64,000 nucleotides of DNA, from positions 65,592 through 129,591 of the forward strand of contig DF240189.1 of assembly GCA_000507305.1 (NCBI GenBank), in the 5' to 3' direction. Below the pieces are notes generated by a model. It was not told where the DNA came from, ran no database searches, and was given only the letters and a program-made list of their open reading frames with translations. Below, in pieces: positions 11,213-21,779 of this stretch. This stretch comes from Breviolum minutum Mf 1.05b.01 (taxonomy: Eukaryota > Sar > Dinophyceae > Suessiales > Symbiodiniaceae). The stretch's first letter is position 1. Each line of letters opens with the position of its first letter. The translations under genes were made by a program, and so were the position numbers.

Positions 11213-11352
11213 TTGGACTTGGAGAGTGGTAACGGGTCAACCCGTTACCAGAGAATGCAGGTAATGCAGGCATAGTCACACCTCTGTGAAATTAATCTTG
11301 CAAAAATAACCCACACCCAGGAAGTCCAAGGAGGTATAGGAAGTCCAAGTCT
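11213..11352. mobile_element. Family M inverted-repeat element (single copy)
   Basis: The left arm TTGGACTTGGAGAGTGG pairs roughly with the right arm GGAAGTCCAAGGAGG..GGAAGTCCAAG. An internal palindrome AACGGGTCAACCCGTT sits near the left end. Only one copy is visible. Confidence 0.4.
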
Positions 11353-11569
11353 ACTGAAATGTAAGCCCAAAATGATTTTTTACTTGATTTGTATGCGGCC
11401 AAGTCGTCATATACATCATGAATCTTCATGGCTTGTGAAATTCAATGAGGACAGGCCGGCAGCCCTACACTAATATGCCACACTTTGGCTGAAATCGTGC
11501 ACAGAGGTCATCATGTTTCCAAGGTCCTGGGTGGTGCAGTATTTTCTCTAATCATCCCAGGTAGAAATA

Positions 11570-11680
11570 CTAGGTGCTGGTTTCAAATATTTGTCATGTT
11601 TACACCTACTTGGGGAAATGATCCAATTTGACTTGCGCATATTTTTCAGATGGGTGGGAAAACACCACCAATCTAACTAA
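11570..11680. mobile_element. Family B element (copy 3)
   Basis: The left end is TAGGTGCTGGTTTCAAATAT and the right end GGGAAAACACCACCAATCTAA. The core CTTGGGGAAATGATCCAATT is the best-conserved part of the family. Confidence 0.75.
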
Positions 11681-11775
11681 CATATCCCCCTACCAAGTTT
11701 GTTTTGAAGATGATTTTCCTTTGTCCCAAAGGTGGGATATCTATCCGTTCCCCACTGGAGGGTATACCAAACGAC
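11681..11775. mobile_element. Family A variant with GGTGGGATAT core
   Basis: It starts AACTAACATATCCCCCTACC and ends CCCACTGGAGGGTATACC, with the core TTTGTCCCAAAGGTGGGATA. The same core occurs at 26590-26705, so this is a separate subfamily nested behind the family B copy. Confidence 0.5.
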
Positions 11776-11807
11776 TCCCGAAATCTGTGTTTTTTTTACC
11801 CTTCCAG

Positions 11808-11916
11808 GAAGCTGAAAAAGCAGCAGAACCCATCCCAGAGAAGTCCTGGGAGGTTGAGGGATGGGAGGGATGAAATCCGTGGGAAAATCTACGATTTTTC
11901 AAACGATTTAAGAAAG
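11808..11916 (+). CDS. Coding exon, basic protein of unknown function
   Basis: It lies between CTTCCAG and a strong AAAG/GTAAGG donor. The preferred frame reads LKKQQNPSQRSPGRLRDGRD and then EIRGKIYDFSNDLRK. A second frame (EAEKAAEPIPEKSWEVEG) is also open and plausible. The gene cannot be named. Confidence 0.5.
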
Positions 11917-12319
11917 GTAAGGTAAAAACAACAAGCAACAAGCAACAACAAGTGTAAGAAGCAACACATAGATGACATAAAAACCCTCCCATACAAACGT
12001 TGGAAGGCTAGTTGTCCTGTGACCTGTTTGAATTTTGGATTAACTTAGGCTCTAAGTTTACTTGGAAGGCCGGGTATTTTTTTGGGGGGTATATCGGTAG
12101 ATCGCTATTCATCAAGACATCAACATTTCCGGACGGTAAAAAGCCGGTGGAGTGATTTAGTAGGTGCCTACAGCTCCCCGTTGGCAGGTTATCAACGGCC
12201 CTTGATTCGGTCGTTGATTGCCACACAGAGATGCAAGTCAAAATGGAAGATGACTCAAGGGTTTCCCCAAGTGCACATGACTTTAATGATCGATGCTCTT
12301 GGTATGAACAGTAACTAAG

Positions 12320-12464
12320 TCCCATGCAACTTGCTTCATTGGTTGGCCAAGTATTGATGAACCGCCAGGAGATGACATGGCAAGAACGTGGTGATCAAGC
12401 TGCACAGAAAGCTGAATCGGAAGCAATTTGGAAAGGCTGGGATATTTTGTTGGGATCCATGTGA
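12320..12464 (+). CDS. Coding exon, unknown product
   Basis: After a CTAAG acceptor the frame reads MQLASLVGQVLMNRQEMTWQ, then ERGDQAAQKAESEAIWKGWD, and meets TGA at 12462. A GTGACA donor at 12461 would place the family D element that follows inside the next intron. The Gln/Glu/Ala-rich helical composition suggests a real exon. Confidence 0.55.
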
Positions 12465-12467
12465 CAT

Positions 12468-12582
12468 ACTGATGATGGAAGAAATCCTGCACCAGTTGAG
12501 GTTGGTAGTTGAATCCCATTATCTATAGGGGTTTTATACATTCCAGGTGGTTGTTTGGGATTTCTGAACCATCAACAGTATC
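12468..12582. mobile_element. Family D inverted-repeat element (copy 1)
   Basis: The left arm is GATGATGGAAGAAATCCTGC and the right arm GGGATTTCTGAACCATCAAC, with ACCAGTTGAGGTTGGTAGTT inside. Related copies lie at 22270, 34534 and 62551. Confidence 0.75.
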
Positions 12583-12778
12583 AAACTTGGTGATGAATGT
12601 TGATTAGTAAATTGATGTGAAGCAAACTTGATTTCAACATGCCTCCAGATGGGTGAAGTCTTTGGGTTTCCAACCTTTTTGAGTCAGCCGCTGTGGCTGT
12701 GATCTTTTAAATTAAAAAACTCCCAGAGGCCCAGAAGCGGTTCAACAAACAAACAATCTTCACACTTTGGAGAAAAAT

Positions 12779-12875
12779 CCCATGGGATACATGGCACAAT
12801 TACCGTAATACATGTATATACTATATATAAAGTTAAGCCAAATGTAGGTAAATGTACCATACATGGATCCTATTG
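12779..12875. mobile_element. Family C element (copy 3)
   Basis: The left arm CCCATGGGATACATGGCACA is diverged. The right arm AAATGTAGGTAAATGTACCA then TACATGGATCCTATTG is well conserved. Confidence 0.65.
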
Positions 12876-12969
12876 AAATCCATGCTGTGAATGCTAATGA
12901 GACGAAGCAAGTCGCAGACGGATATACATGATATACATGCGCTCATTTCCCTATTTGAATTCTTTGCAG

Positions 12970-13222
12970 CATTTCGGCATTCGTAGACACAGAAGTGGAG
13001 GGAAATGTTGGGCTCACAGGACGTCATACTTCGTTCAAAAGATTCGCGGTTGGAACTACCATGGGAATGGAAACATCTCCCAAACACTCACACTACCAGT
13101 AACTGCCCAAACCTTCTCAGGTAGACACATTTCCAACATAACTTTTCAGGGAGTTTTGGGATGGATTTGTATTGGCATTGTTCAACATTGTCGGACGTGT
13201 TTTGGTAGCACTCTTTGAAAAC
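12970..13222 (+). CDS. Two phased exons, protein with one hydrophobic helix
   Basis: Exon 12970-13098 follows TTTGCAG and reads VDTEVEGNVGLTGRHTSFKR then FAVGTTMGMETSPKHSHY. Its donor is GTAACT. Exon 13150-13222 follows TTTTCAG and reads EFWDGFVLALFNIVGRVLVA then LFEN, ending at GTGGCA. The 51-nt intron is not a multiple of three, yet the phases join exactly (CA + G gives Gln), which supports both frames. The second exon encodes a likely membrane or buried amphipathic helix. Product unknown; the exons at 12320 and 13604 may belong to the same gene. Confidence 0.75.
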
Positions 13223-13603
13223 GTGGCATGCTCTTGATGTTGAAGTTCGTGGTTTATATGCTTGCCAAATATCGGGATTACTTGTGGTGGTTCACTTTCC
13301 AAGATGTCTCAAGTGTTGGCGGTTTCAATGTGTTTGAGTGAAATCATCGGCTCAGCTTAGCCGCTGACTCCACCGTTTCGCCAATCAGCATGAGGTGCTG
13401 CCAAAAGCGAGGCGAAAGTATTGGGAAATAGAGCCAGAGAGAAGGTGACTTGGCGTTTTTTTGGAGAGAATTGTTGCATATGGCAATGGTAAGCAAGCTA
13501 TTTGAAACATAATCATGGTGTTCCTCAAGATGTGCTTCCATGTTTTTTGAGTTCATTCAAGTGAGTTGGGAACAGTGAACCTCACTGTATCCTTGTGAAG
13601 CAG

Positions 13604-13722
13604 CGTTTATGAAATGGCTTGCATCTGAATCTGTAAAATGCCACCTCCGGGTACCATTTCATAAAAACAGCAGTGCTTTACTAGCACGTTTGTTCTGGCA
13701 CCTTGGCAACGCACTTTATGAG
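13604..13722 (+). CDS. Coding exon, unknown product
   Basis: The frame reads FMKWLASESVKCHLRVPFHK then NSSALLARLFWHLGNALYE and ends at a GAG/GTCAAT donor. A CAG acceptor lies just upstream. The exon probably continues the gene represented at 12970-13222. The following intron holds a TTTTGC-rich tract. Confidence 0.6.
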
Positions 13723-13779
13723 GTCAATTTTTCTTGGAGTTTTGAGAATTGTATATTCGTTTTTTATTTTGGGAGTTTT

Positions 13780-13915
13780 TTTTTGCTTTTGCTTTTGCTG
13801 CAGTTGCTTTTGCTTCTGCCTTTGCTTTTGCTGCGTTTGCTTTTTGCTTGTGCTTTTGCTGCCTTTTCTTTTGCTTTTGCCTTTGCTGCTTTTGCTGCTT
13901 TCTGCTCATTTAGTG
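13780..13915. repeat. TTTTGCT-rich tract
   Basis: It is an imperfect run of TTTTGCTTTTGCTGC-like units, pyrimidine-rich on the + strand. The Leu/Phe/Cys-rich + frames and the Lys/Ala-rich - frame are artefacts of the repeat. As it sits in a probable intron it would be a long polypyrimidine stretch. Confidence 0.85.
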
Positions 13916-14720
13916 TTTTCTTGCCGTTGTGTTGCCTTTATTTGTCTTTTGTTTCTACATCTATTTCGCCGTAGTTGCTCGTTAGTTGCGTTGTGTGAGT
14001 TTTTGGCCACCTTGCGCTGCTTCTGTTGTCATGTTCTTTCTAAAGTTTTTGTGTTTTGTTTTTGATTTTGCTGCTCTTGCCAAATTTCATCAATAAAAGA
14101 GGCCCCTGTGCCCTTGAACACAAGACACCCAAAAAATATGAGCCTGAGGGTGAAGAGAGATGTCAAGGGGGTGGTTCATAAGTCACATGCATGCTTGTGT
14201 TCGTATTGTGCATAGGCATTTCATAGATAAGATGATGTGATTTCTGAGCAGTTCCAAGGAAGAGTATGGTCATTTGAAGTCATGTTGATACTGATCTATG
14301 AAGATCAAGTCATCTACATCAAGGCGTTTTGCAACCAAAGAACCATTTTATAAAACAAGTTTTGCGTGAAGGTGTGCAAGGCATGAAGGATATACTAATG
14401 AATGTTTTGGCATTATGTAAAGACCATTGCGAATTAGTTGTTTGCTCCAAATCCACTGTCAGTTTATTCATGAAACACTCTCACCAGTCTATAATCACGT
14501 TTTTGTTTCAAATGAAATTGAAACGCACCCACAAAGCTTCCTAGGGAACACTCACGTGGGATGTAGCTGTTATTTGTACTTCTTTATTGCTGCTGTTTCA
14601 TTTCAAGATGTTATTGGCCCGACCCTCATTTGCCGGTAGTAAATGTTTGTTGTGGTTGATGTGCTTTGGATATCATTGGATTAAATCTTCACTAGAATCA
14701 CCAGACTTCTTATCAAAGAT
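13916..14720. other. Intron or spacer with weak open frames
   Basis: Nothing here has both splice signals and a convincing frame. A frame from 14587 (MLLARPSFAGSKCLLWLMCF) is open but runs straight into a family A element. Confidence 0.35.
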
Positions 14721-14832
14721 TACTGCACCCTTTAGTAAACCAACATGGGCAATTGAAAATAACCATGTTTCAGAGGAGATACATCTTCAACGGGTTGTTT
14801 TTTTTCATTGTCATGTTTGTTTTTGGTGGTGT
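14721..14832. mobile_element. Family A element (copy 6)
   Basis: The left arm ACCCTTTAGTAAACCAACAT, the core GATACATCTTCAACGGGTTG and the right part TTTCATTGTCATGTTTGTTT match the subgroup also seen at 44034, 45135 and 59528. Confidence 0.65.
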
Positions 14833-14992
14833 ATAGTGTATTGGTTGAAGCAGCTGGCATTGAAAAAGAAAACTAACGTCGCAATTCACCCAGCACCTGC
14901 GTGAGTTTCTTCAATGTTTGAGGTCATGCTTTTGGCAGTGGAAGTGCCTCGGATGCCTTCGTTTTTTTTGGTTTTTGTGGGATAAAGTTATA

Positions 14993-15105
14993 TACACCCT
15001 TGTAATCCCTGGAAAACTACCACGGAACCCCAAAAAATGGAGGTTTGGAAGATTATTTTCTTTTTGATTTGGGGTGATTTTCAGGTGTTAATTCAAGGGT
15101 GCTGT
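14993..15105. mobile_element. Family A element (copy 7)
   Basis: TACACCCTTGTAATCCCTGG at the left and AATTCAAGGGTGCTGTA at the right enclose a GGTTTGGAAGATTATTTTC core. An internal GATTTTCAG block resembles a splice acceptor. Confidence 0.6.
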
Positions 15106-15678
15106 AAGTGTATATAAAGCTGCGAACTCGCATCAGCAATATGACTTTCAAGTGGTGTTCATTACCTGCTCGGATGCGCTAAGGATGGCTATGTGACACA
15201 GTTGCCCCAGCCACTTGGTTAAAATGTCGTAGTGGAGTTTCACGACTTGCACATCTTCTCCAACAAACATCCAAAGCCCCATGAAACCTTAGAACCTCTT
15301 ATATAGATGGAATATATATATATATATATATATGATTAAGCCCTTACTTATTCCTGCCAAAATGTATTGTTGTTGTAGTTTTTGGAAATGGAGGGGGGAA
15401 AGGTCACAGAAGAGGTGATTGGTCCTCAGAGATCAACTCAAAAGCTTCGGCATCATCAGCAGTGCCACGATGGACCTTTAGCCACCCCAGCTTGATAGGA
15501 AACAATGCTGAGCACAAACTAAGGGGATGGGAATCATAAGGCTAGAAAAGTAGCAGACAAATATGATAAACAAAAACTTACACTCCAGTCAACTCAACAT
15601 GAGGATGGAAAATAAATCGACTTGAAGATATATGTTCTATATATGAAAAATGATGTTTTTTCCATTGCTAGGTTATAG
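15106..15678. other. Mostly non-coding, one possible exon
   Basis: The segment 15425-15476 is open in two frames (RDQLKSFGIISSATMDL or INSKASASSAVPRWTF) and could be an exon. A (TA)n run sits at 15310-15333. The rest shows nothing I can call. Confidence 0.35.
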
Positions 15679-17317
15679 TTTATCGGAGGGCAGTAGCGAG
15701 CACAGCAAGTTTGAAAATACAAGCTGCAAGTCCCAGAGGTCTATTGTTCTCTATCTACTTCCTCTTCTCGTGCTGGTTCCTCTTACCGGGTATAAATTTC
15801 GGAAAACTAACATGTCCTTTGAAAAATAGTGGTTGGATGATGACATGCCATTTTTAAATGACCCTTTTTTATAGGACACGTTAGGTTTAAGGGGTGTAAT
15901 CCAAGTAAGCTTGACCCTTCTAGGGATGTCCCTCTGTTGAATTGTGACTCCATTTTGTCAGGCGAGCCCGATTCAACCCGGCCACTGGAAAGGTTTCCAG
16001 AGGCTAAAAGTAGCCAGGTGCCCTGGGGGAAGTGGTCTTGGCCGATACTAATTTGTTGGTCTTCAATTCCTTGGCTCGGAAGGTGTTTTTGGATGCTGTT
16101 TGGGGGAGGAAGACCATGGCAATCACGGAGCAATTCCCAACCAACTTCTGAACAAAAATCTCTCCAGCCTTGCCTAAGCTTGGTCAATGGCTACATGCTA
16201 CCTTTTTTTGCTTGAGAAACGATGATCTTGGTGTTAGCCATTTGACCGTTTGATATTGACCACGCTTTCCGAACCAACCTATTTTGTCTCGTACCAAAAG
16301 TAGATGGTATTGGCGCCCCGTTGGGCAGGTGCATGATGATGCTGTCACAAGCAATGGATCCGATCAAGAACCGAAATGCCATGGTGAACAAAAAGCGAGT
16401 GACATTGAAGACAAAGGTTTGCTTTGAACCAAGTGTAGGCCCACTTTGAACCACAGCAACGGAACATCCAGCATTTGCAAATTCCGGCAAAAAGGGATTC
16501 AGACAGCTATGTTACACCTTTGCAAATGGGTGCAGTTGTTGAGGTTGGAAGCTGAACATTGTCCTGAACAAAAGTGTGAAACATGACGGGATGTTACGCT
16601 TCTTCCGAGCATCTTAGTTTTCCACACACACTGAAGAATGTGCATATCCTTGAGCTATAAGGGGATAAAGACAAGTTAGGGCAGGGTCATAGCAAGTGAA
16701 AGTGTACAACTTATGGAGAAAGCCAGCAAAGCGTCAATGAATATCTCACACCTGATGGTTGCGAGAAGTGGCGTTTTCAGGCGTTGCACAAGGGGTTTGC
16801 CCATTGGTGGATTGCATTCCTGGCAATTCTTTGTGACCTTTCTGGGATGGTTAAGTTAAGTGACCCTTTCCATGGTTAAGTGACCTCCAATTAGGGAATA
16901 AAAGGTCACTTTGGAATCAACTGGTTGAGAACATTTGTTTATTTCAATTCTGGAGGATTGAATATATTAAATTTACACTAAATTTAAACAGTCTACAGTC
17001 TACACATCGCCAAGACAGAACTCGTGGATTGTTTTTGACTTCCAAGGGGTTTTCTCCCCATTCCTGGAAAGAAACCACAGATGTTGCAAGGTGATAGTCC
17101 TGTTTCCTAAAGCAAAATGATTCACAGCCGATTTGGTTCAAAACAATTGAGGATTGGACAATCAGGTTGCAGAAGCCGCGTGCTTTTGCCAGTTTCGCAA
17201 TTCAGGGAAGACACCGCTCATGGCTCAGGATGCCGTTTTTTTGGAGGGATGGGTGGATGCACGCGCTGGTTGGTGACCCATGATTTTTTGGATGAACCAT
17301 TTTTCTTGAAGGAAAGG
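15679..17317 (+). CDS. Multi-exon gene fragment, unknown product
   Basis: Exon candidates on +: 15679-15738 (SEGSSEHSKFENTSCKSQ), 16018-16148 (GEVVLADTNLLVFNSLARKV), 16301-16416 (GIGAPLGRCMMMLSQAMDPI then KNRNAMVNKKRVTLKTK), 16503-16574 (LHLCKWVQLLRLEAEHCPEQ), 16693-16794 (VQLMEKASKASMNISHLMVA), 16999-17090 (HRQDRTRGLFLTSKGFSPHS) and 17128-17317 (REDTAHGSGCRFFGGMGGCT). The last two join in phase (AG + C). Several others were placed by composition only. The 16018 exon has no GT near its end and might use a GA donor. The helical, Leu/Ala/Lys-rich pieces suggest a repeat or scaffold protein, but no family is recognised. A 99-codon minus frame at 16191-16490 is treated as a shadow. Confidence 0.6.
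15785..15899. mobile_element. Family A element (copy 8)
   Basis: The left arm TTCGGAAAACTAACATGTCC, the core TAGTGGTTGGATGATGACAT and the right arm GGACACGTTAGGTTTAAGGG are present. It sits in the intron between exon candidates 15738 and 16018. Confidence 0.7.
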
Positions 17318-17839
17318 GTTGGAGTAATAGCCCAATCAGCACTGGGTGGTTGTGTCTTTTGTGACTATAAACGGATTTCTTTATTTTATTCAAGGAGAGG
17401 GGTTTCCTCATCTATCAAGGGGGGATTATGAACCCTACTGTAGGGGTCTACTTGTAGAAGGTGAACATGGTGACAGTAGGCGTTCTGACTTTGAGCTGTT
17501 TTGCTTGATATTTTTATTTCTCCCATTCGAGCTGTTTGATGAAAACTAGCCCCTTTGAAATTTGAAGGATTTTTTCAATACTCATGACATGACAGTCTCC
17601 TCAGGAGTAGGTTCTCCTCCCTTTATCTCGCTCACTCTCTATCTCCATATATATGTTTTGTGTCGTGTATATTTCTGATATAGACGAAGATCGGACCAAT
17701 CAGGACATTTTCAAGTGACGTGGAAAGTTGACGACGTTCATTCACAGCAATTCATCCACATTGATACGTGCCGGTAGCTTACTTATCGATTTGCAACTTG
17801 ATTGATCATGACCGCCGCTAGTCTGTTTCTTTGTATCAG

Positions 17840-18363
17840 CAACTGTCTCCCCCAGACACGCCAACAAAACTGCAGCAACACCGCCCCCACCCCCACCACC
17901 AACAACAACAACAGCACCTGTGTTTTATCAGTCTCTTCAGAAAGCAACATTTCACCCCTTCTGTGGCGGACCGGCACTTTTTGCGCAGGAGTACAAAATC
18001 CGCTTTGAGACGGCTCTTCAGGAGGGGGTTCTGGTGACGGGAGACTATACCCAACAAGATCACCGCAATGACCCCGATGTTCTGAGGTTGCTATATATAT
18101 ATATATATCCTTGCCATCATAGCCACTCTTAAGCTAGTAGTGTTGTAGTTTTATTCCCAAATAACCTGCCAAGGCCATTCAAAAAAACAATGGTGCTCTG
18201 AAGGTCAATGATGGAGAGAATATATATAATCTATACATGTTTCAAATGTTTCTTTGTATTGACAGTCGCCGACCATTCATAAAAAGGTGGCGACCAATCG
18301 AATCCGCGTTTCTGTGAGGAGATTGTTTTTCGAAGTCTTCAGTGGCATTTCTTTGTTGAAAAG
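17840..18363 (+). CDS. Proline/threonine-rich exon and following exon
   Basis: Exon 17840-18086 lies between TATCAG and GAG/GTTGCT. It encodes a PPPPPPPTTTTAP linker, then FHPFCGGPALFAQEYKIRFE and TALQEGVLVTGDYTQQDHRN. Exon 18266-18363 lies between TGACAG and AAAG/GTAGAG. It encodes TIHKKVATNRIRVSVRRLFF then EVFSGISLLK, which is basic. The two do not join in simple phase, so a further exon may lie between them. It likely belongs with the 15.7-19.5 kb gene. Product unknown; a low-complexity linker followed by a compact domain is what the sequence shows. Confidence 0.7.
18090..18108. repeat. (TA)n run in intron
   Basis: A short perfect TATATA tract lies just inside the intron after the 17840 exon. 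Confidence 0.9.
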
Positions 18364-18612
18364 GTAGAGGGTAAACCATCACAAACCCTTGATGCATATC
18401 CGAAAAAACAAGCCTACCAAAAGACACTTGAATCTAGAATCTAGAGGATTCATGTCTGCTGGACTTTTTTTTGTGCCACCATTTGACCTGTTTCCATCAT
18501 GACAAAATAGGTCTCACATGGTGATGTTTTTTACGCCTGAAGGAGCTCAACTTTGGACAGAGATGCCATAAATTGGCACAGCTTGGCAAGGCACGTAGTG
18601 AAAGCAAAACTC

Positions 18613-18865
18613 GGGACCCATAGGTACATTTACCTACCTTTGGTTGATTTTGATGGAAAATCCGCATTTTATATAGGAAAATCTCATTTTATGTAGGTAA
18701 CTGACATAGCTGGCTGGAAAATCCCCATTTTTGTAGGAAAACATCTTCAAATGGTCCATGTTCGATTGCTAAGTTAGTCTACAGGAGTGTGCAGTTACCT
18801 ACCTTTTGGTTGATTTGTTACAGTCAATACATGTAGGTAAATATGCCAGTCCCATGGATCCTATG
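18613..18865. mobile_element. Family C elements, nested or tandem pair
   Basis: Outer arms GGGACCCATAGGTACATTTA and CAGTCCCATGGATCCTATGA enclose two copies of ACCTACCTTTTGGTTGATTT-like sequence and three AAAATCCCCATTTT-like steps. It looks like one family C copy inserted in or duplicated beside another. Confidence 0.6.
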
Positions 18866-19147
18866 AGAACAATGTCTCACAAAGTCAGTGAAACATGTTG
18901 TTTGAAACGTGTGTTTGCAAGATTGACTTGAAGCCCGAGGGGCCACTTGAGATAGAATTGGTTTGGTATATACAATGGAGCTATAAATGCCACTAGTTTT
19001 TTCGATATACAGCACAGTTCGATGCAGCACGTCACTTGTCAATTTTCACGCAATTTCACATATGGTGTTATTAATGTATGCTTTTCGAATTTCACAGCCT
19101 TTTTCGTGCGAGAATTTGGTGTATGCAATGAATTTCTTCCATTGTCA

Positions 19148-19488
19148 GCAATTATCCCAATTCCATTCCGGCCCTGTTTACCCAGGAGATCAAGGCCGCC
19201 AAACCGACGAATCTTGAGGCAACCGATGTTGCCAGTGTTGTCGTGACCCTGAGAGTCGTAGTTCAGCAACCAATCTCGAATCAACTTCCCAACAAAAGAA
19301 TTAACAAGTGACCCTCAAAAATCATGAAACCCTGGGCGGTTTTGTTCAAAGGTGGTTCCCAAGTGATCTCTTCACCCTTTTTCGGCTCCCTGATCCCTTG
19401 GCTTCAAATCAAAGAGGCCATTTTGGATGGTTTGTTGCCAGAAATCGAGAGCGACACTTTCGGTGGGCAAGAGGCAGATCGACATTGA
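19148..19488 (+). CDS. Coding region with one in-frame TGA
   Basis: After GTCAG the frame reads NYPNSIPALFTQEIKAAKPT, NLEATDVASVVVTLRVVVQQ and PISNQLPNKRINK. It then meets TGA at 19309-19311 and continues in the same frame as MKPWAVLFKGGSQVISSPFF and GSLIPWLQIKEAILDGLLPE to a TGA at 19486. The TGA may be the true stop of one gene, with the rest starting a new one at the ATG seven codons downstream, or it may lie inside a short unrecognised intron. Both halves look strongly coding. Product not recognised. Confidence 0.6.
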
Positions 19489-19820
19489 AAACGTTGCGTT
19501 TGTTTTTTTTTCTCCGTTTTTTGTTTGTTTTGGTTCTTGGTTGGTTGAAGAAGTTCTGAACTAGGTGATGGTTTTAGAAATTTTCTATTTTTAGACTTAG
19601 AGTTGGGGAACTGATGCATTTCAATATGTTTCGATTGGGTTGAAACCACCACCACATGGTGACAATTTTCATTTCGATGCAAGATAATTATCAAAGAAGA
19701 CTGGAAGCGTCTTTGATAGGCAATTTGCACCATCCATCCAGTATCATGTTTTTATTTTCTGAATAATGACTTTGGTTACAGCAAACTTTTGACGCAGTAA
19801 ATTTGCTGGCAAGTACAAAT

Positions 19821-19932
19821 ATACCACCTGGAAAGGATCGATGGCGCAACTCCCATGTATTGATTTATCATGGCCCCTTACTAAGCCAACCTTTTGGGAG
19901 TGGCTCGCCATCTACTTTCACCACTACGTGTA
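19821..19932. mobile_element. Family F element (copy 1)
   Basis: The left end ATACCACCTGGAAAGGATCG and right end GCCATCTACTTTCACCACTA match a second copy at 31831-31944. Both copies share CCCTTACTAAGCC and CTTTTGGGAGTGGCT in the middle. Confidence 0.75.
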
Positions 19933-20193
19933 CATGTATAAAACTGGTTTCATTTCCACCGGTGGCAAAGTCCACCTTGTTATGCCCATGTAGCTTGATT
20001 TCCCTGTAGCTTTGGTTTGGGGAAATCTAACTCCAGGTAAATTTTCAGGAACTCAGTGGATTTTGGGACTAGGAACAATCCTCCCCATGTCACCTTACGA
20101 CAAAGGTATACAGAAGTTTTTTTCTCGAAGATATTTAGATATAATATATATATATATGATCCCGGTTCGCGGTTCGCTACCCACCCCCCCCTC

Positions 20194-20449
20194 NNNNNNN
20201 NNNNNNNNNNNNNNNNNNNNNNNNNNNNNNNNNNNNNNNNNNNNNNNNNNNNNNNNNNNNNNNNNNNNNNNNNNNNNNNNNNNNNNNNNNNNNNNNNNNN
20301 NNNNNNNNNNNNNNNNNNNNNNNNNNNNNNNNNNNNNNNNNNNNNNNNNNNNNNNNNNNNNNNNNNNNNNNNNNNNNNNNNNNNNNNNNNNNNNNNNNNN
20401 NNNNNNNNNNNNNNNNNNNNNNNNNNNNNNNNNNNNNNNNNNNNNNNNN
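20194..20449. other. Assembly gap (run of N)
   Basis: 256 undetermined bases. The left flank ends in a C-run after CCGGTTCGCGGTTCGC; the right flank begins CGGAACCTGGAACATATA. Reading frames across it are meaningless. Confidence 0.98.
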
Positions 20450-20639
20450 CGGAACCTGGAACATATATGTTTGTTTTTCTCTGTAATATATATATATATA
20501 TATGATTCATATGATCGTTATATTTATTATGATGTATATATGGATATTGCATACGGTCTTGAAAGTGTCACAAAGTTATTGAAAAAATGATTATATAACC
20601 TTTTTTGTTGTTCGCTGAAGATGATTTTTGATACCACCC

Positions 20640-20815
20640 GGAGCTTGCGTTTTGTTTAATTCACCTTTTCGGATGTTATTGTCAATGTTGGTTCTTCAGC
20701 TTATCGCTCCATTGGTGGATATCCGATTTTCATCGAGGCATTCTCAGAGAGAGCGCGCCTCATCGTTGCAAAAGCTGCCGGATGCACAGGCGTCTCATCT
20801 TGGTCACTAAAATGT
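20640..20815 (+). CDS. Probable exon, frame ambiguous
   Basis: Two + frames are open. One reads DVIVNVGSSAYRSIGGYPIF then IEAFSERARLIVAKAAGCTG; the other reads MLLSMLVLQLIAPLVDIRFS then SRHSQRERASSLQKLPDAQA. The GC-rich, CpG-containing codons stand out from the flanks. A TTCTTCAG acceptor sits inside at 20700. I cannot choose between the frames. Confidence 0.45.
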
Positions 20816-21129
20816 AGTGAACTCCCATGATTTTTCGAGTTGAATCTCAACCCCGAAGGATCACTTTAGGTTTCATGTTGCAATCCCCTTCTTTTGGGTG
20901 TATGCTTGCTACAAGCTAGCCAGTGAGTGGACTACAAATTTATCAATCCGTGCCAAAAGGCAGAAGAAGAACACGTGAATCCAAGAAAGTATCGGGATGT
21001 TATGGAATGAAACACGTGAACGATTGCGAACCCAATTTTTTTGAGTAACAGGCAAAAAAAAACGGAGTTTGGGGTCGGTCCATTTACTAATCAACCTTTC
21101 ACGATGCTTCACGGATCCTAGGTTTTCAG

Positions 21130-21250
21130 ATCCCTACCCGAAACAAAGAGGTGAAGGCAAAGAAAGTGTTGAAGGAACGATATGAATCAAGGAGAGATGC
21201 AATAGCAATAGATCACACCAAATGGATTGCCCTATATTTTCATAAAAATA
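21130..21250 (+). CDS. Basic helical exon
   Basis: After TTTTCAG the frame reads IPTRNKEVKAKKVLKERYES then RRDAIAIDHTKW in phase 0. No GT donor is visible for a further 70 nt, although the frame stays open, so a GC or GA donor or a longer exon is possible. The Lys/Arg/Glu-rich composition suggests a coiled or nucleic-acid-binding helix. Confidence 0.6.
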
Positions 21251-21467
21251 TGAATATAATATTTTGGGGCAGAATAATTTATTTTAAATTTCTGGACTAT
21301 TTACCCTCCATAAAACAAATTTAAGGTCACCAATATGTCATCATCATGTTCATTGATTTATATCGTTGTAATTTGTTAGTTAAGAGTTATAAACGTTATG
21401 TATATATATATGACATTTCTTTATAATATATATATATATACACATGTTGCACTGTTGTTATTATCAT

Positions 21468-21489
21468 CATCATCATCATCATCATCATC
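21468..21489. repeat. (ATC)n microsatellite
   Basis: About seven perfect ATC triplets, preceded by TTATTATC. Confidence 0.9.
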
Positions 21490-21509
21490 ACCTTTGCTTC
21501 CATTTATAA

Positions 21510-21594
21510 CCCAAGTTTTGAACATCCTAGTCAACTCAACCGTTTGCTTAGACACTACCCTTTGCAAAATCCTGAAGGATCAAGGGGATTCTTG
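21510..21594 (+). CDS. Probable exon, two frames open
   Basis: One frame reads TQVLNILVNSTVCLDTTLCK then ILKDQGDS to a stop; the other reads NPSFEHPSQLNRLLRHYPLQ then NPEGSRGFLKF. Either could be right. No phase partner has been fixed. Confidence 0.4.
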
Positions 21595-21779
21595 AAATTT
21601 GGAAGTTGATCAGCATGCCTTATGAAACCTTATGAAAGTCATGGTTTATGTAACAACCCCGATCATTGCTTGAGTGATAGGATAATATGTTTCTATTTGT
21701 TTGTATGCCCTCCCTGTATCTCCCTGGTGTGTTCGTAGATCCATGGGCTTTTAAGATATCTATTTTCTTCACCGAACAG

